64,000 nt of DNA from Campylorhamphus procurvoides (lineage: Eukaryota; Chordata; Aves; Passeriformes; Dendrocolaptidae), in contig WBMV01004172.1 in NCBI GenBank assembly GCA_013396655.1, positions 276,036-340,035 of the forward strand. The letters run 5' to 3'. Under the pieces are notes generated by a model that did no database searches, was not told the DNA's origin, and saw nothing but the letters and a program-made list of their open reading frames with translations. This document shows, in pieces, positions 41,001-52,608 of the stretch. Positions within the stretch are counted from its first letter, which is position 1. The number at the start of each line of letters is the position of its first letter. The translations under genes and the position numbers were made by a program.

Positions 41001-44000
41001 TCTCTCCTGGCCTAGATATGGTGGTTTACATTAGATTAGGATCAAGTTGGAAAGATTTACTGGCAATGTTCCATGATAAATGGAATTAATATATATTTCC
41101 CTGCCAGTGGTAGATCTACTGTAAGTTGCAGTGAGTCTTTCATCTGAACCAAGTAAATGTCATGCTAACATCATTAATAAAGTTTTTCGTACAAAAGGTA
41201 TTTGTGCAAAAGGTAATGATGAGTTAGGAAAGAAATTACTGCAAGAGAACATAGATTTCCTGTAAAGAAAGAAAAGAACACAGGAGGATTTTTTGAAGGC
41301 ATTGCTAATATTTTAAATAAACAGTCAGACTCATCAGAGAATTAAAACCACAGCAGCGACAAAGTTAAGAATGTTGAGTCCTGCCTGTTGGCAGTGGGAG
41401 GGCTAAATCATCAAGGATACAAATAAAATCCAGGTCTCGTGTTATGGACTTGAAACATGACTGCCCTTATGTCTTCCAAACACTCTGGTAATGCTTTACA
41501 GGTTGCTGAATTATCAGAAGAGGTGTGAAACTATGGTCTAATGAAAACAATATAATGTTTGGATATATATTTGGATAAAATATTTGGAGACTCTAAAATG
41601 AGTATGATTCTCTTCACAAACAGCTTCTTATAACTATAATTGCTGTAGCTACTCAGTAGTGCCATTTCAAGTCTATAAAACAGAGCATTAACTACTTTTT
41701 CTTAGGTTTCTCAGTAGATTTTAGTCTTTTATGCCTTATGGCTGGATTAGTGACTTTGATCACCTAGATTTGATATAATTGATGTTATGAACTTGCTGCA
41801 TGTCTTCCACCTTTTGAATTGCTTTCCATAGCTAGTGTTTAATACCATTAATTTGAGACATAAATTATTTATATAAAGTGAAAATTCACTGTGTGCTTTA
41901 ACCTCAGATTTTAGGAGCGGGGCAAGCACAACCTCCCATGAGAAAACACTCAGGAAAGGCTGAAAAGCTGAGCTGAGCAAGCAGACAGCATCAGTGTATC
42001 CCAAACATGTCCCAGACACTGGCTTGCCTTAATGTCCCAAATTCTTACCACTGGATGTCTTAGGCCTCCCATAGGGTTAAGAAAATTTTCTCTAATATGG
42101 TAATATGACATCATCAGCTGGTTCATACATCTTTGCATATTAATTAGTAGTTTTAAAGAAGGCTAAATCTTTTTGTCCAGGAATGTTAGGCCTTAAAAAA
42201 CATGGTCATGACAGTAAGGCTGGTTGTGAAGAGCCTGTGCCAGAAATGGCCCTTTTCTCTTGGAAGGAGAAAAATTAAAACTTGGCTCTTGGCAGAATTT
42301 GAAGTATTAATTCCCTCATTTTTCTATGTTAGTGTAATCTACTCAAACAGTGTTCTTACCAAGCAAATCAAATGCCACTAATCCTCAAAGAAAGAAATAG
42401 CCAAATGAATGTTCTCATGTGTGTAGATGTGGACGCAAGCCGGCTTCTCCCACCAGAGTGCCAGGACAGAAGGGTTGTGTAAGGACTCCAGTAAGCACAG
42501 GGACAGAAGCTGTTTATTCCCTTAAAAGATTGGCACCTGCTGCATCCCTTGCTGGAGCCAAGATACTAGGATGAGGTTGCCTTATTCAACCAACCCTATG
42601 GTGGGGAAAATAACTCCTATATTGAATCCTTTTTTAATATCATTGACCAAACCCAAGAATTTTGTAGAATGTCCTGAAAGATAATTCACCAAAAAGAGTG
42701 GAATGAGTGGCCTGTTTATGCTGGTCACCATTGTCAGTCTTGCTCACATCAAGGTATGCCATGAGAACTGCACTGACATCAATATGATGTATTCTAACCC
42801 TCATCAATAAACAAAACAGGCAGAATCTTGGTTTCCAGGGTATAAATCGTGGGTTTATGGAAACTGTCATTGCCTTTCTTGGGTACAGGATCAATCTGTC
42901 AGTAACTCCAGTACTTTTGTTTCATTTTCCTAGACTATCAGGAAGAAAAATGCTACTGAGCATGAAGAGAAATATGTAACATTTTCTCTGTAGGCTTCTA
43001 AAAATATTTTTCTCTCCTACCAAACAAAACAAAGGTCTCCTGCCCTAATACATTTAACATTAATAATTCTGTTGCAGAGATACAAGACAAGGCTTATGGG
43101 CAGTGGTGACAGCTTTTATCAGTCAGACCTAACAGCAGAGGAAAAATGGCTAAGGAAGCTGTCGGGGAAACATGTTCCTTCTAAGGTCTGAAACTAGAGC
43201 TGCAATCATAAATCCTTTGTCATTGGATGCTCCAGAGTCTAATTTCAAAATACCTTCCCCTCTAAACTGTTTACTTCTGTCTGGGTTCTATAATGAAAAG
43301 AGCCTTCTGTGGATATAGCTACCAATCGTTGATCACTGCAACCAGAATGAAACCCTTAATGATATTTAGAGAATGAAAATGGATGCTAAGACTAAAAAGA
43401 AATCAACTTGTCCTGTCTAACCTTAAATGTAATTATTTCCGTGGTTGTGCCTCCCTGAGCTTCATACACTTTTTAGAAGTAAACTATAGTTTTAAAGATC
43501 ATTTAGGTACTGTTTGATTTTGAGCCATTTCTAAATGATTGCTCTGCAATTTTTCCTTACTTATTCAGCTCTTCTTGTTGTGTAGGTATTTAGGACAGAA
43601 TCATCTCCGTTTCATTTCGCAGTAGCTCCACTGGAAGACAATGATTGCCCTGGGATGAAGGTAAAGGGCTGTGAAAACCAGGCGACATAACGTTTCACAG
43701 GCAGCCCTGCATGGTCTGCCTCCAGATTAGCAAATGGGCGCTGGAGTCAGGGACCCTCTAATCCTAGCCTGGCTGGCTCAAGGGCTCTGCTCAAGTATTG
43801 AAATCCAAATAGGGTTTAATCGTTAGGGTAGAGACTCCTTTATCAGTGAACTTCTCCTCAAGATAGGATAATAGAAACCAAATGTCTTTGATGTCAACAG
43901 AGGCAGTGTGCGCAGTACAAAGCAGGGAGAAAGGGAAGTACCCTGCCATGTCTCCAAAGGCCCAAAGAGAGAGAAAAGTTTTCTTCTTCATCTTTTATTA

Positions 44001-44040
44001 TAGCCTATTGCCTCTGTGTTTTCTCTTTGAAGACTAATTT

Positions 44041-44104
44041 GCGGTTTGTTTGGGTTTGGGTTTTGTTTGGTTTTAATTTTGTTTTTTGTTTTTTTTTTTT
44101 TTTA
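44041..44104 (+). repeat. G/T and poly-T low-complexity tract
   Basis: GGTTTGTTTGGGTTTGGG-type sequence grading into a run of about 17 T. It may be a retroposon tail read from the other strand; no source element recognised. Confidence 0.6.
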
Positions 44105-45539
44105 AATTGAATTCGCCCCTTTGCCGAGGATTTAAAGTCTGTCACTTTAATACTGATTGGGCTGTCCCACCAAGCAGAGGGGTGGGGATGAAGAGGTTTA
44201 TTCTGTGACTCTCAGGCCTGCTGTGGGAATGATTGTGGCAATTTGGATGTTCTCTAAGCAGTTGCTGAAGTTTTGCAGATTTTGAGGGCCCAGCATCACA
44301 GTGTTATAAGGCACTATGTAGCCCCATTAGGTGCATATACAAAGATTTAGTAAGCACACAAGTTGCAAAATCTACTTACTTTTACATAACTGTTCTAAGT
44401 GTCTTCTCAGACAGACATGAAGATTTACAGACTATTTACAGGGATACCATTCCTGGATGACAACAGAGAGAAAATCATTAAAGTCCAATTCAAAAAGTAG
44501 TGTCTGTGAATCCATTATCACATTTGAAGTGTAGAGCTGCCCATGAGCATTCAGTCAATGCCTGGCATGGTCCTGCCACTTGCCTGCCACAGTGCTCCTG
44601 CTCCCTCCTGAGGTCCCTGACACAGAAGTGTGATTTGGGTAAGCATTTGTAATTGAAACAAAAGGCCATTTGTGGCTTCATTCATTTAACCTTGAAAAAT
44701 GTTGTGAGTTCCTTGATATATCAGAAATACTGGAGAAAGGTATATTAGTTATAGCTGCAATAGCAGAGTAAGAAAGTTCACTAAAGGCTCCAAAAGGCTC
44801 AATTTTTTGGCCATATTTGTCCAGCTTATGTGTGTAAGGGAATATCTAAAGTTGGGAGAGTGAAAAAAAGTATTCACAACTTCAGTGAACACTCTTTTCC
44901 CTTCAAGCACATAGTTTATGGCACAGAACAGAAAAGAACCATTCCCATCAAATATTTGTATGGCAGTCAGGTAAAAATTATATACCATACCCCTATGAAT
45001 AGACACACTAATTTGTGAAACAATTACTTTTGTAAGTAATTTGTAATTGCCACAAGTAAAAATATTTTTTCTCAGAATCCCAAAATGTTTTGGAATATTG
45101 ACTATACACACACTTGAGTTCAGGACACAACTATATTTTTTAATTAAGGTTTAGTATGCACATCTGTACTTGAATGAAGATGTTTGCAAATGCTTTTAAG
45201 TAGAAAACCCAAAATAATCTCTTTCCAAAACTATGCTAACATAAAAACTTAAAATCTAGGATTTACCTAGAAATATATATTTTCTTTTTGAAATTTTAAG
45301 ATGTAAATCTACACCCTTAAAAATGAGATGAATCATGGTTTGGAAAGAAATTTATAACCAAAAAGACTTTCCAGGATTCTAATGATCAGAACCTCAAATT
45401 CATGTGCAGGCTGTAACATTGACTATTTCTGGACAAATCTTTGGTTTAAACTTAGTTTACCAAAAACATTTGCAACAGGAACATTTGCTTTGATTATTTA
45501 CATTTAAATGCATTTTCAATGCCTGGAACGGGAGCTTTA

Positions 45540-45727
45540 CATTGAATATTATGAAATATTTCTGCATGGAGAGGGTTATCACACATTGGAACAGGCTGCC
45601 CAGGCAAGTGGTTGAGTCCCCATCCCTGGAAGTATTTAAAAGGTATTGTAGATATGTTAGGTTTATGGCTGGACTTGATTATCCTAAAGGTCTTTTCTAA
45701 CCTAAATGATTTGATAATTCTATGATC
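45540..45727 (+). mobile_element. CR1 LINE 3' end
   Basis: Contains attggaacaggctgcccagg, tccccatccctggaagtatt and the near-terminal ggtcttttctaacctaaatg followed by attctatgatc. A truncated, sense-strand copy in the intergenic stretch. Confidence 0.9.
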
Positions 45728-48700
45728 ATTATTCAAGAAAAACCCCAAAGGGAATTTCGCTTAGAGAACATTTGGTCATAATATCTAATTCAGATACTTG
45801 AAGCACATCTATGTATTCATTAAACATTACAGACATTATTTAATTTTGTTTATTCAACAAGGTGTTTACGCTGAAGTTTGCTTTTTAAACAGAGGCTTCA
45901 GGTTCACTGATTCCGATGGTGTTAAAGTGAAGAACGCCTGGCCTGCCATGTGCTGTTAGATGCCCAGACCATGTCCTCTGCGTGGCAGGGATACATAGAA
46001 GTTAGATGCAAAATACTGCCAAGCGACTTAAAAGTGTTGGGCTCCAGGCGTGCTGGAGTCGGCGGAGCACTCACACCACACGGGGTTTTAGTTGCTTAAC
46101 TGATAGAGCTATCTCCAGTGGCTGCCAGAAGCCAGACATAATTTACAGGATTTAATGGGTTTCCATCTTATCTTGATGTTGGCTACAGACCACAGATAAA
46201 GAAAGAATTGGGGGGGCGAGGAGGGTGTAGACAAGATGACCCTGTTTACTTTCTCAATGGACTACAAATAGTTGGTATGTACTTGATGTTTACTTTTAGC
46301 CCAAATGCTGGTCCTCTGTCTCCCCAGGAAACAGTTTGAATCTACTTGTACTCCCTTTTGTTCACAGGGGTTTGGAAACCATTCGGTGAGCTCTCTATTT
46401 AACCTCGCTCTTTATTTAATTTGGAGCTGCTTGTGACAGACAATAGAGGAGAGGAGAGGAGAGTCAGCTATGACAGAAATTTGATGGAGAGAAAACCAGC
46501 ATCAGTCCAGTTGCCAAAAGACTGTGGAAACTGCTCAAGTCTAAAAGAAAGAGGAACTTTCATTCAGAGCAGGAATTGTGCCTGATATACATGAAAGTAT
46601 ATTTGTCAAACAATCTTCCCACAGAATTAAATCACAGTAAAACTAAATTGAAACCAAATAAAACTGACTCAAAACTAAGAAGAAAAACAGGCAGTATTAG
46701 CCAAAGCAGCAAACCAATATCAACCAAGGGGGAAAAAGCTGTAAGTTTAATTTTTTCCTGGGGGAAAACAGAGAAGAGTGGCTATTACTGCTGTCTCTCT
46801 GTGGAAGGTGCTCATCTGGTACATGATCAATAGTGTAGTCCCCTAAATTCAGACAGAATGTATTTTGCTCTCAGCTGAAAGCTATCACTTACCACAAGGC
46901 CCTGATGTGCAGCACACGGGCCATGGCCTAAATGCAATTTCATAAGTGTGCCACCAGTAAGTCAATCCAGGATTTCAGTTCTTGCCCTAGAATCACTTTA
47001 TGTGACTTGTCCTGCTCTGCAGTAACAAGAATATCGCTGTGCAGGACCTCCAAAAGCTGAAAGGGTCAATGACCATTGCAATAGCAAAGCTCAGAGTTGT
47101 ATGCCTGCCTCAGCTGCCAGCTGATTAGCAACTCATCTTCCTGAGCCCTTTTCTCATCCCTGACTGAGTTCAGCCTTCTTAGGAAATGCTACTTACCCAT
47201 TTTTTGTATAGTATTCAGTACTTCTGTGCCTCTGTGTGATACTGTTGGAATCTCTGTGGGTATTTATGTCCCCTCCCTGCTCTTCCAGCATCTGAACACT
47301 TGCAAGAGTACAGTGCAGCAGGGTTAAAGCCTCCACAGAGTCAGAAACTAAGTTTGGGTCACCCAAAGCATCAACTCTCTTTCATTATTAAAACAAACTC
47401 TCCTCTCAGTTAATCGACTGATAGTAAAAAGACCAGAGCTCAGCATGCCAGAGCAGTGAGCCTGCAACAATTTGTATTACAGATTTATAAGGAAATACAA
47501 TATTTCTGTCCTTTAAAAATTAAAGCAATGCTAAAGCCAACGTGACAAATTTATGAGGCCTTTTCAAAGCCATGTATGACTCTACATCTGCTGTTTTACA
47601 GATCACATATGTGGACTAATTTTTTTTTTCCATAAAGCAAAGGAAACATTATGAAATAAATCCTGCCTTGCAGAGTAAGGGTGCTGGTCCAGCAAAGCTT
47701 CCATCAGGTTGAGGAAGGCCTCTGCACAGTTACAAGCTTTGATCTTTGTCTGGGAGCCTTGTATCTCTGCAACTGACTCCAGATAAAAATGACTCCAGCC
47801 AAATATTGCAACAAATGTTTAGATTAAAACCAAAAATCTCTACATCTGCAAGTTTGCTCTCAAACCCCTACTTCCTTTGAAGAAAATTTCAATCTTGTTT
47901 CTTACTGGGGTCTTATGGGTGGCTCCTGGTTAATGTCTGTCTGTCTCCCTGGTAAACAGTCAAAGGAGAAGACACAGAGGTGGGAAGGGACCAGCCTCCA
48001 GCCACTGTTCCTCTTATCAAGGTCCATCAGCAGGTGTCCCCTGCCCATATCCAGGAACAATAAATACAGTCTGTGGCTAAGGGAAGCACCACACAGCTTT
48101 CTTCAGAAGTCTCAAATGGCATTAGCTGGACCCCAGATTTCAAGACATAAATCCTTCTAAACCCTCAGGTCTTGTATTCTATGCTGCCCACTCTAAGTGT
48201 ATCCTGGCATTGCAATTGCCGTGATAGATTGCTAAACTAATTTTTTTTTCACTTTAGCCAGTCTTTATTCAAGCACCCTCTACAGACATAAGACTACAAT
48301 TAGAAATACTGTGCCCCTGCCGTTTTTTGTGGTATTCAGCAATCTAAATATTCACCAATTTGAATGTTTAGCTGGTGTAGCAACAGTAAATCAGTTTACT
48401 GTGTTCACAAAAGCAATGTGCTGTATATTTGCCTGATCTTTTTGTTCCATGCCATGTCAATTAGCAACTGAGTGTTTGCAAAGAAAAGGAGAATCTGTGG
48501 CACAGCAATGTGGGTGCTGCGGCTTAGGCTTCTGCTTCTGCTGAGGAGCCAACATCTGACTGACCTGAAGCACTCTCCAAGCAATGCCAACCTACTCTGT
48601 GTGGTCATTTTAAATAACTGTTCTGCAAGACTTGTTAAAGATTATGAATTATAATGACTGGCTGTCAAACCAAGTTCAAAGGTAGCATCCGCTCATGAAG

Positions 48701-50889
48701 AACATCAAAATAATTGAGCCTGAACAGAAGCAGAGTTGAAGTCTTTCCCTTGCTTAAAAGTGATCTGTGAGTGTAGTGACAAGGATGTCAAATTGGTAAA
48801 TTCCTTAGTTAATGATGGCACTTGAAATGACAGAGGATAAGGAATTTGACCCAGCTAACATCTTGAACCAAGTAACTTTCAGAAGAGAGAGAAATCAGAA
48901 GCTCTCATAAATGATTCTGTTTCCTGACAAAAGATGGCTATCAAAAGTGACTGAACTACAGATAATGCTCTGGCTTCAGATTCAGCCTTGGACCCAGTCC
49001 AGTCATAGGGAGCCAGGAAAGGCATTTATGCACATTTTTTTACCTTTGAACTGGTGACAGTTCTTCAGCTCTTGAGTTTCATTAGTCCTGACAAACATGC
49101 ATTGTCTTCCTATTCCATGGGTGAATGGCTACTTCAATCTAAACAGCAAGAAATGAAGAAACAGAAGCAAAGCAGATGTGTCACCATTCTTCTGGTGTCA
49201 AAACCGTAGAGCTTCTTCTGCACTCCCCACTAAAGTGCTGTGCCAAGCAGTAGCATGCAGCTTCTTCCTGACCCTCCTGCATGGCCAGGCCCTCAGCCTC
49301 AAAAGATATCTCATGTTTTCACATGGAGATAAGTTATTTTCTTTAGCATTACAAAACAATGGTCTGACAAAAGCCAGCTTTCCAAAAGCAAAGCATCCAA
49401 AGATAGCCTTTGAGACATAGCTGAGGCTAAAAGAAACTTCAAGGCACAGCTCTGCTATGCTCAAAAATCACCTACCCACTGTGAAACCCTGACAGGAAAC
49501 TGACCCAGAGGTTCAGTTATTTATTTCTAAGACTGTTCCTATGGAGACTAAGTTTTCCAGGATAGGTATTAACTCTCATTAGATCATCTTTGCCTCACGT
49601 GCTCTCGTTATGCCTGCCTCTGCTTTGTCCAGCCTTGATGGAGAGGGGCCCTCTCAAAATCAGCCCTGCTAGCCCACAAGTCAACACACAGGGTTTTGGG
49701 TACAGCTGGAGCTCGGCCCAGCACAGGCCTGGCATGGGGCAGTTGTAAGGCACTCCAGCGGAAAGGAGTACAGCAACTCTCCTCCTGCAGAACAGCACCA
49801 AGGACACAGCTAGCAACTCAGTAAACACTCATCTGGAGTAACAGAATTGAGTCAGGTCCCAGGATCAGTCAGGTTTTCTTGTAGGTTGTGAGACAGTCAC
49901 AGAGAAAAACAGAAAAATATTTAAACAGTTGAGAGACGAAATAGTCTTTCTTACTACATGTTCTATATCACTCAGTAATGTTCAGGTAGTATCATGGCCC
50001 ACATGCAACAGAAGAGTTTCCTTCACCACAGATCTTGCCACCTCCTTTCAGACAGCAATCAGATGAGAGACATATTACAGAAGAATACTATTGTACACAA
50101 ATTTGTATATAGGAATTTGATTAATTTCATAAAATTATGAGATGACTCAGTAAAGACATCAGCAACATGGATAGGTGCAGAAGCCTGTGATGTAAGGGGG
50201 GCACTCCTATATGGAGTACAGTTTCACACCAGTTGCTGAATGCCAAAGAGATGCTCAGGTGAGAGATGTTGAGGTGTCTGCAAGATCTTCAGACCATGTG
50301 TCAGCTGAGCTCTGTGTACGGGGCAGAGGTGCCTCTGCACAGAAGTTTATGGTTTTGCTCTGAGGATGTGTGGGAGCCAGATGGCACTGGGAATATCCAA
50401 AGGGGCTGCACAGTTGTCTTGGCCTGCAGACCTGCCCTCGCCTGGCACTGAGCAGCTTCATGCTGTCATTTCATTGCAAATGGTAGGAAGAGCAGCTCTG
50501 TGAAAGTGTGGCCTCCAGAGGTACCTGCATAGGTTTAGCAATAATGGGACTTTTATTGACTTTTAGTAAGGCTCTTTAACCTCTTAAGGAATACATGGAG
50601 CACCTGGCAAAAGGATGCTACTCTCAGGCCTAAATCAGCCTGGTTAGGTGTTCACTTCTGCTTTGAGGTGAAATAATGGATACAGAGAAACCACATTTAC
50701 TGGAGAAAAATACCAATCTGGCAACAAAAGATGACGAGAAAAGCTGACATTTGTTTTAAATACATTTTTAGTTCCTGGGACCTTGCATGCTGTCATTTTT
50801 CCTCATTTATTTAAACAGCTACTGTGATCTTCCCAGTAGCTTAGAGTAAAGAAGACCACTAAGAAGGAATTAGTGGGAGGTTGTCATTG

Positions 50890-51600
50890 GTTTCAAAAAT
50901 GCTAGGACTGATTAATCTAACATTTAGGCATAAACATTTAAATTATAAGTAACACATTGTTTAAATGTGCTACATTTCAGTATAAGCACAAAAAGCTACT
51001 GTTTCTGAAAAACACATTTCAATCAAGCATCAGTAATATTAGATGATATGCTATTAAGAACTTACTTAGTTTAATAATGAAGCCAGATATTTTGCAGTAG
51101 ATATACCTACATATTATTAACAGCTAAGCATTTATGCCAATAAATCATGTAAACAGGTGTGAAAATAAAAATTAACATTTGTAACTAATTAGAAAAAAAC
51201 ATTTACATGAAATTAAAAATTTCCACAAAAATGTTTTGTTTAGAGCTTCAACTTTTTAAACAAATAATCTGACTTTCCTATTCATAATAAGTAAGCTACA
51301 CATTACTCAGACTCTCACCTTAACTGGTTCCGAGCTTCTCTAAAGTGAAAAGCTGTCTATCAATACTATACTAACAGTAATGAGGTACTCAGGAGTAATT
51401 GTTACCTTTAATTTAGGAAATTTAATACCCTTTTTGTGTGTGCCATGAACAGGAAAAGTACACATCTGGCATAATTTGCTTTCATACAGCTTAATGTAAT
51501 TGTAATTTATTAATAAATAGGTTAAGTGCTGCATTATTTAGGCAATTTAAAGTGTAGGCGATTTCATTTGAAATAATAAAAATGTTTCTCCATATGTGTT
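50890..51600. promoter_or_regulatory. AT-rich block upstream of the Sizzled gene, candidate enhancer
   Basis: About 700 bases that are low in repeats, rich in TAAT/ATTA cores and free of any open frame that looks coding. It lies 0.6-1.3 kb upstream of the TATA box at 52237. An enhancer role is inference from position and composition only. Confidence 0.25.
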
Positions 51601-52193
51601 ACTGCCTTTTCACTTTGAATAAATACTGATGGCCACAACAGTCCTACAAATTCCATTTTATATTTTCAGATACCTATTAAAACTAATAGAAGTTGGGACC
51701 TTTAGCATGTAACAGAATAGAGAGCGAAATTGCCAGGCAAAATACTTGGTTAATAGCAGAAGACTGTCTCTTTTTTAGTGCTTGACCAAAGAAAGTACCT
51801 CTTCTACATTGTGAAACGGTGAAAGAGACATAGGCAATTAGCACAAGCAAAACATTTTCACTTGATAAGTCAATCTGGGCTGTTTTTTTCTGCCATGTCT
51901 GCAGTGTCTGAAAACAAAGGAGACACAGCAGCCCCAGGAGACAGCTTGTCTGCCCAACTCTTTACCTGGATGATCTCTTAATTTGTGCTTTAGAAAGCAC
52001 ATAGCAAGCCTTATAGGTGTCAAAATTTAATATTCTACATAGCATGCTGCTGCCAGTGACACTGTGGGACATGTAAAAGCCTGTACCAAATCAGGGTCCT
52101 TAGGGAATATACTTCTATACTTTGTCTCCACCTCCCTGACTGCCACAAAAATCCCTTGATTAGGCAATAAGACCTAGTCTCATCTCGAGTGAT

Positions 52194-52212
52194 TTGATAA
52201 GCAGTTGATAAC
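52194..52212 (+). promoter_or_regulatory. Paired GATA-type motifs upstream of the Sizzled TATA box
   Basis: TTGATAAG at 52194-52201 and TTGATAAC at 52205-52212 lie 25-43 bases before the TATA box. Both contain the GATA core. Binding is untested. Confidence 0.4.
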
Positions 52213-52236
52213 CAACGGTTCATTAAGCTCTTGGGA

Positions 52237-52244
52237 TATATAAG
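52237..52244 (+). promoter_or_regulatory. TATA box of the Sizzled gene
   Basis: TATATAAG lies 85 nt upstream of the ATG at 52322. This predicts transcription start near 52266 and a 5' UTR of about 55 nt. No CpG island is present, which fits a tissue-restricted gene. Confidence 0.75.
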
Positions 52245-52321
52245 CCACAAGGTTTTCAGCGTACCTCTGCATTTAGGGGGTTTGACAGTTCTCTGCTCAG
52301 CAGCCCAGGAGTCACTGGAAG

Positions 52322-52608
52322 ATGTTATTGACTGCTGAAATACTTGTTTTTGCTGTGAATGGTTTCCTAAGTGTGGCAACAGGCTTTGACATTGGATTAT
52401 CCACGAAATGTGTAGTGATACCCAAGGAGATGGGCATGTGCTACAAGGCTGGATACTCTGAAATGAGGCTTCCCAACCTGATGGGACACACAAGCATGGC
52501 AGAGGTTATCCTAAAATCCACCGCCTGGCAGCACCTTGTACACACAGACTGTCACCCTCATGTGAGGATGTTCCTGTGCTCCCTGTTTGCACCCGTCTGT
52601 TTAGATAC
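52322..52608 (+). CDS. SZL: Sizzled exon 1: signal peptide and first half of CRD
   Basis: Starts MLLTAEILVFAVNGFLSVAT, then FDIGLSTKC, and runs to FAPVCLD plus two bases of Thr. It holds Cys 30, 40, 77, 86 and 93. Donor GTAAGT. Confidence 0.92.

Larger units (their letters stand above)
38100..50890. other. Intergenic stretch between MAPK12 and the Sizzled gene
   Basis: About 13 kb with no supported gene. Open frames here are short, mutually overlapping and show no family I recognise. It holds a CR1 3' end at 45540-45727, a G/T tract at 44041-44104, a GC-richer block at 40620-41020, and ordinary AT-rich sequence. Confidence 0.7.
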
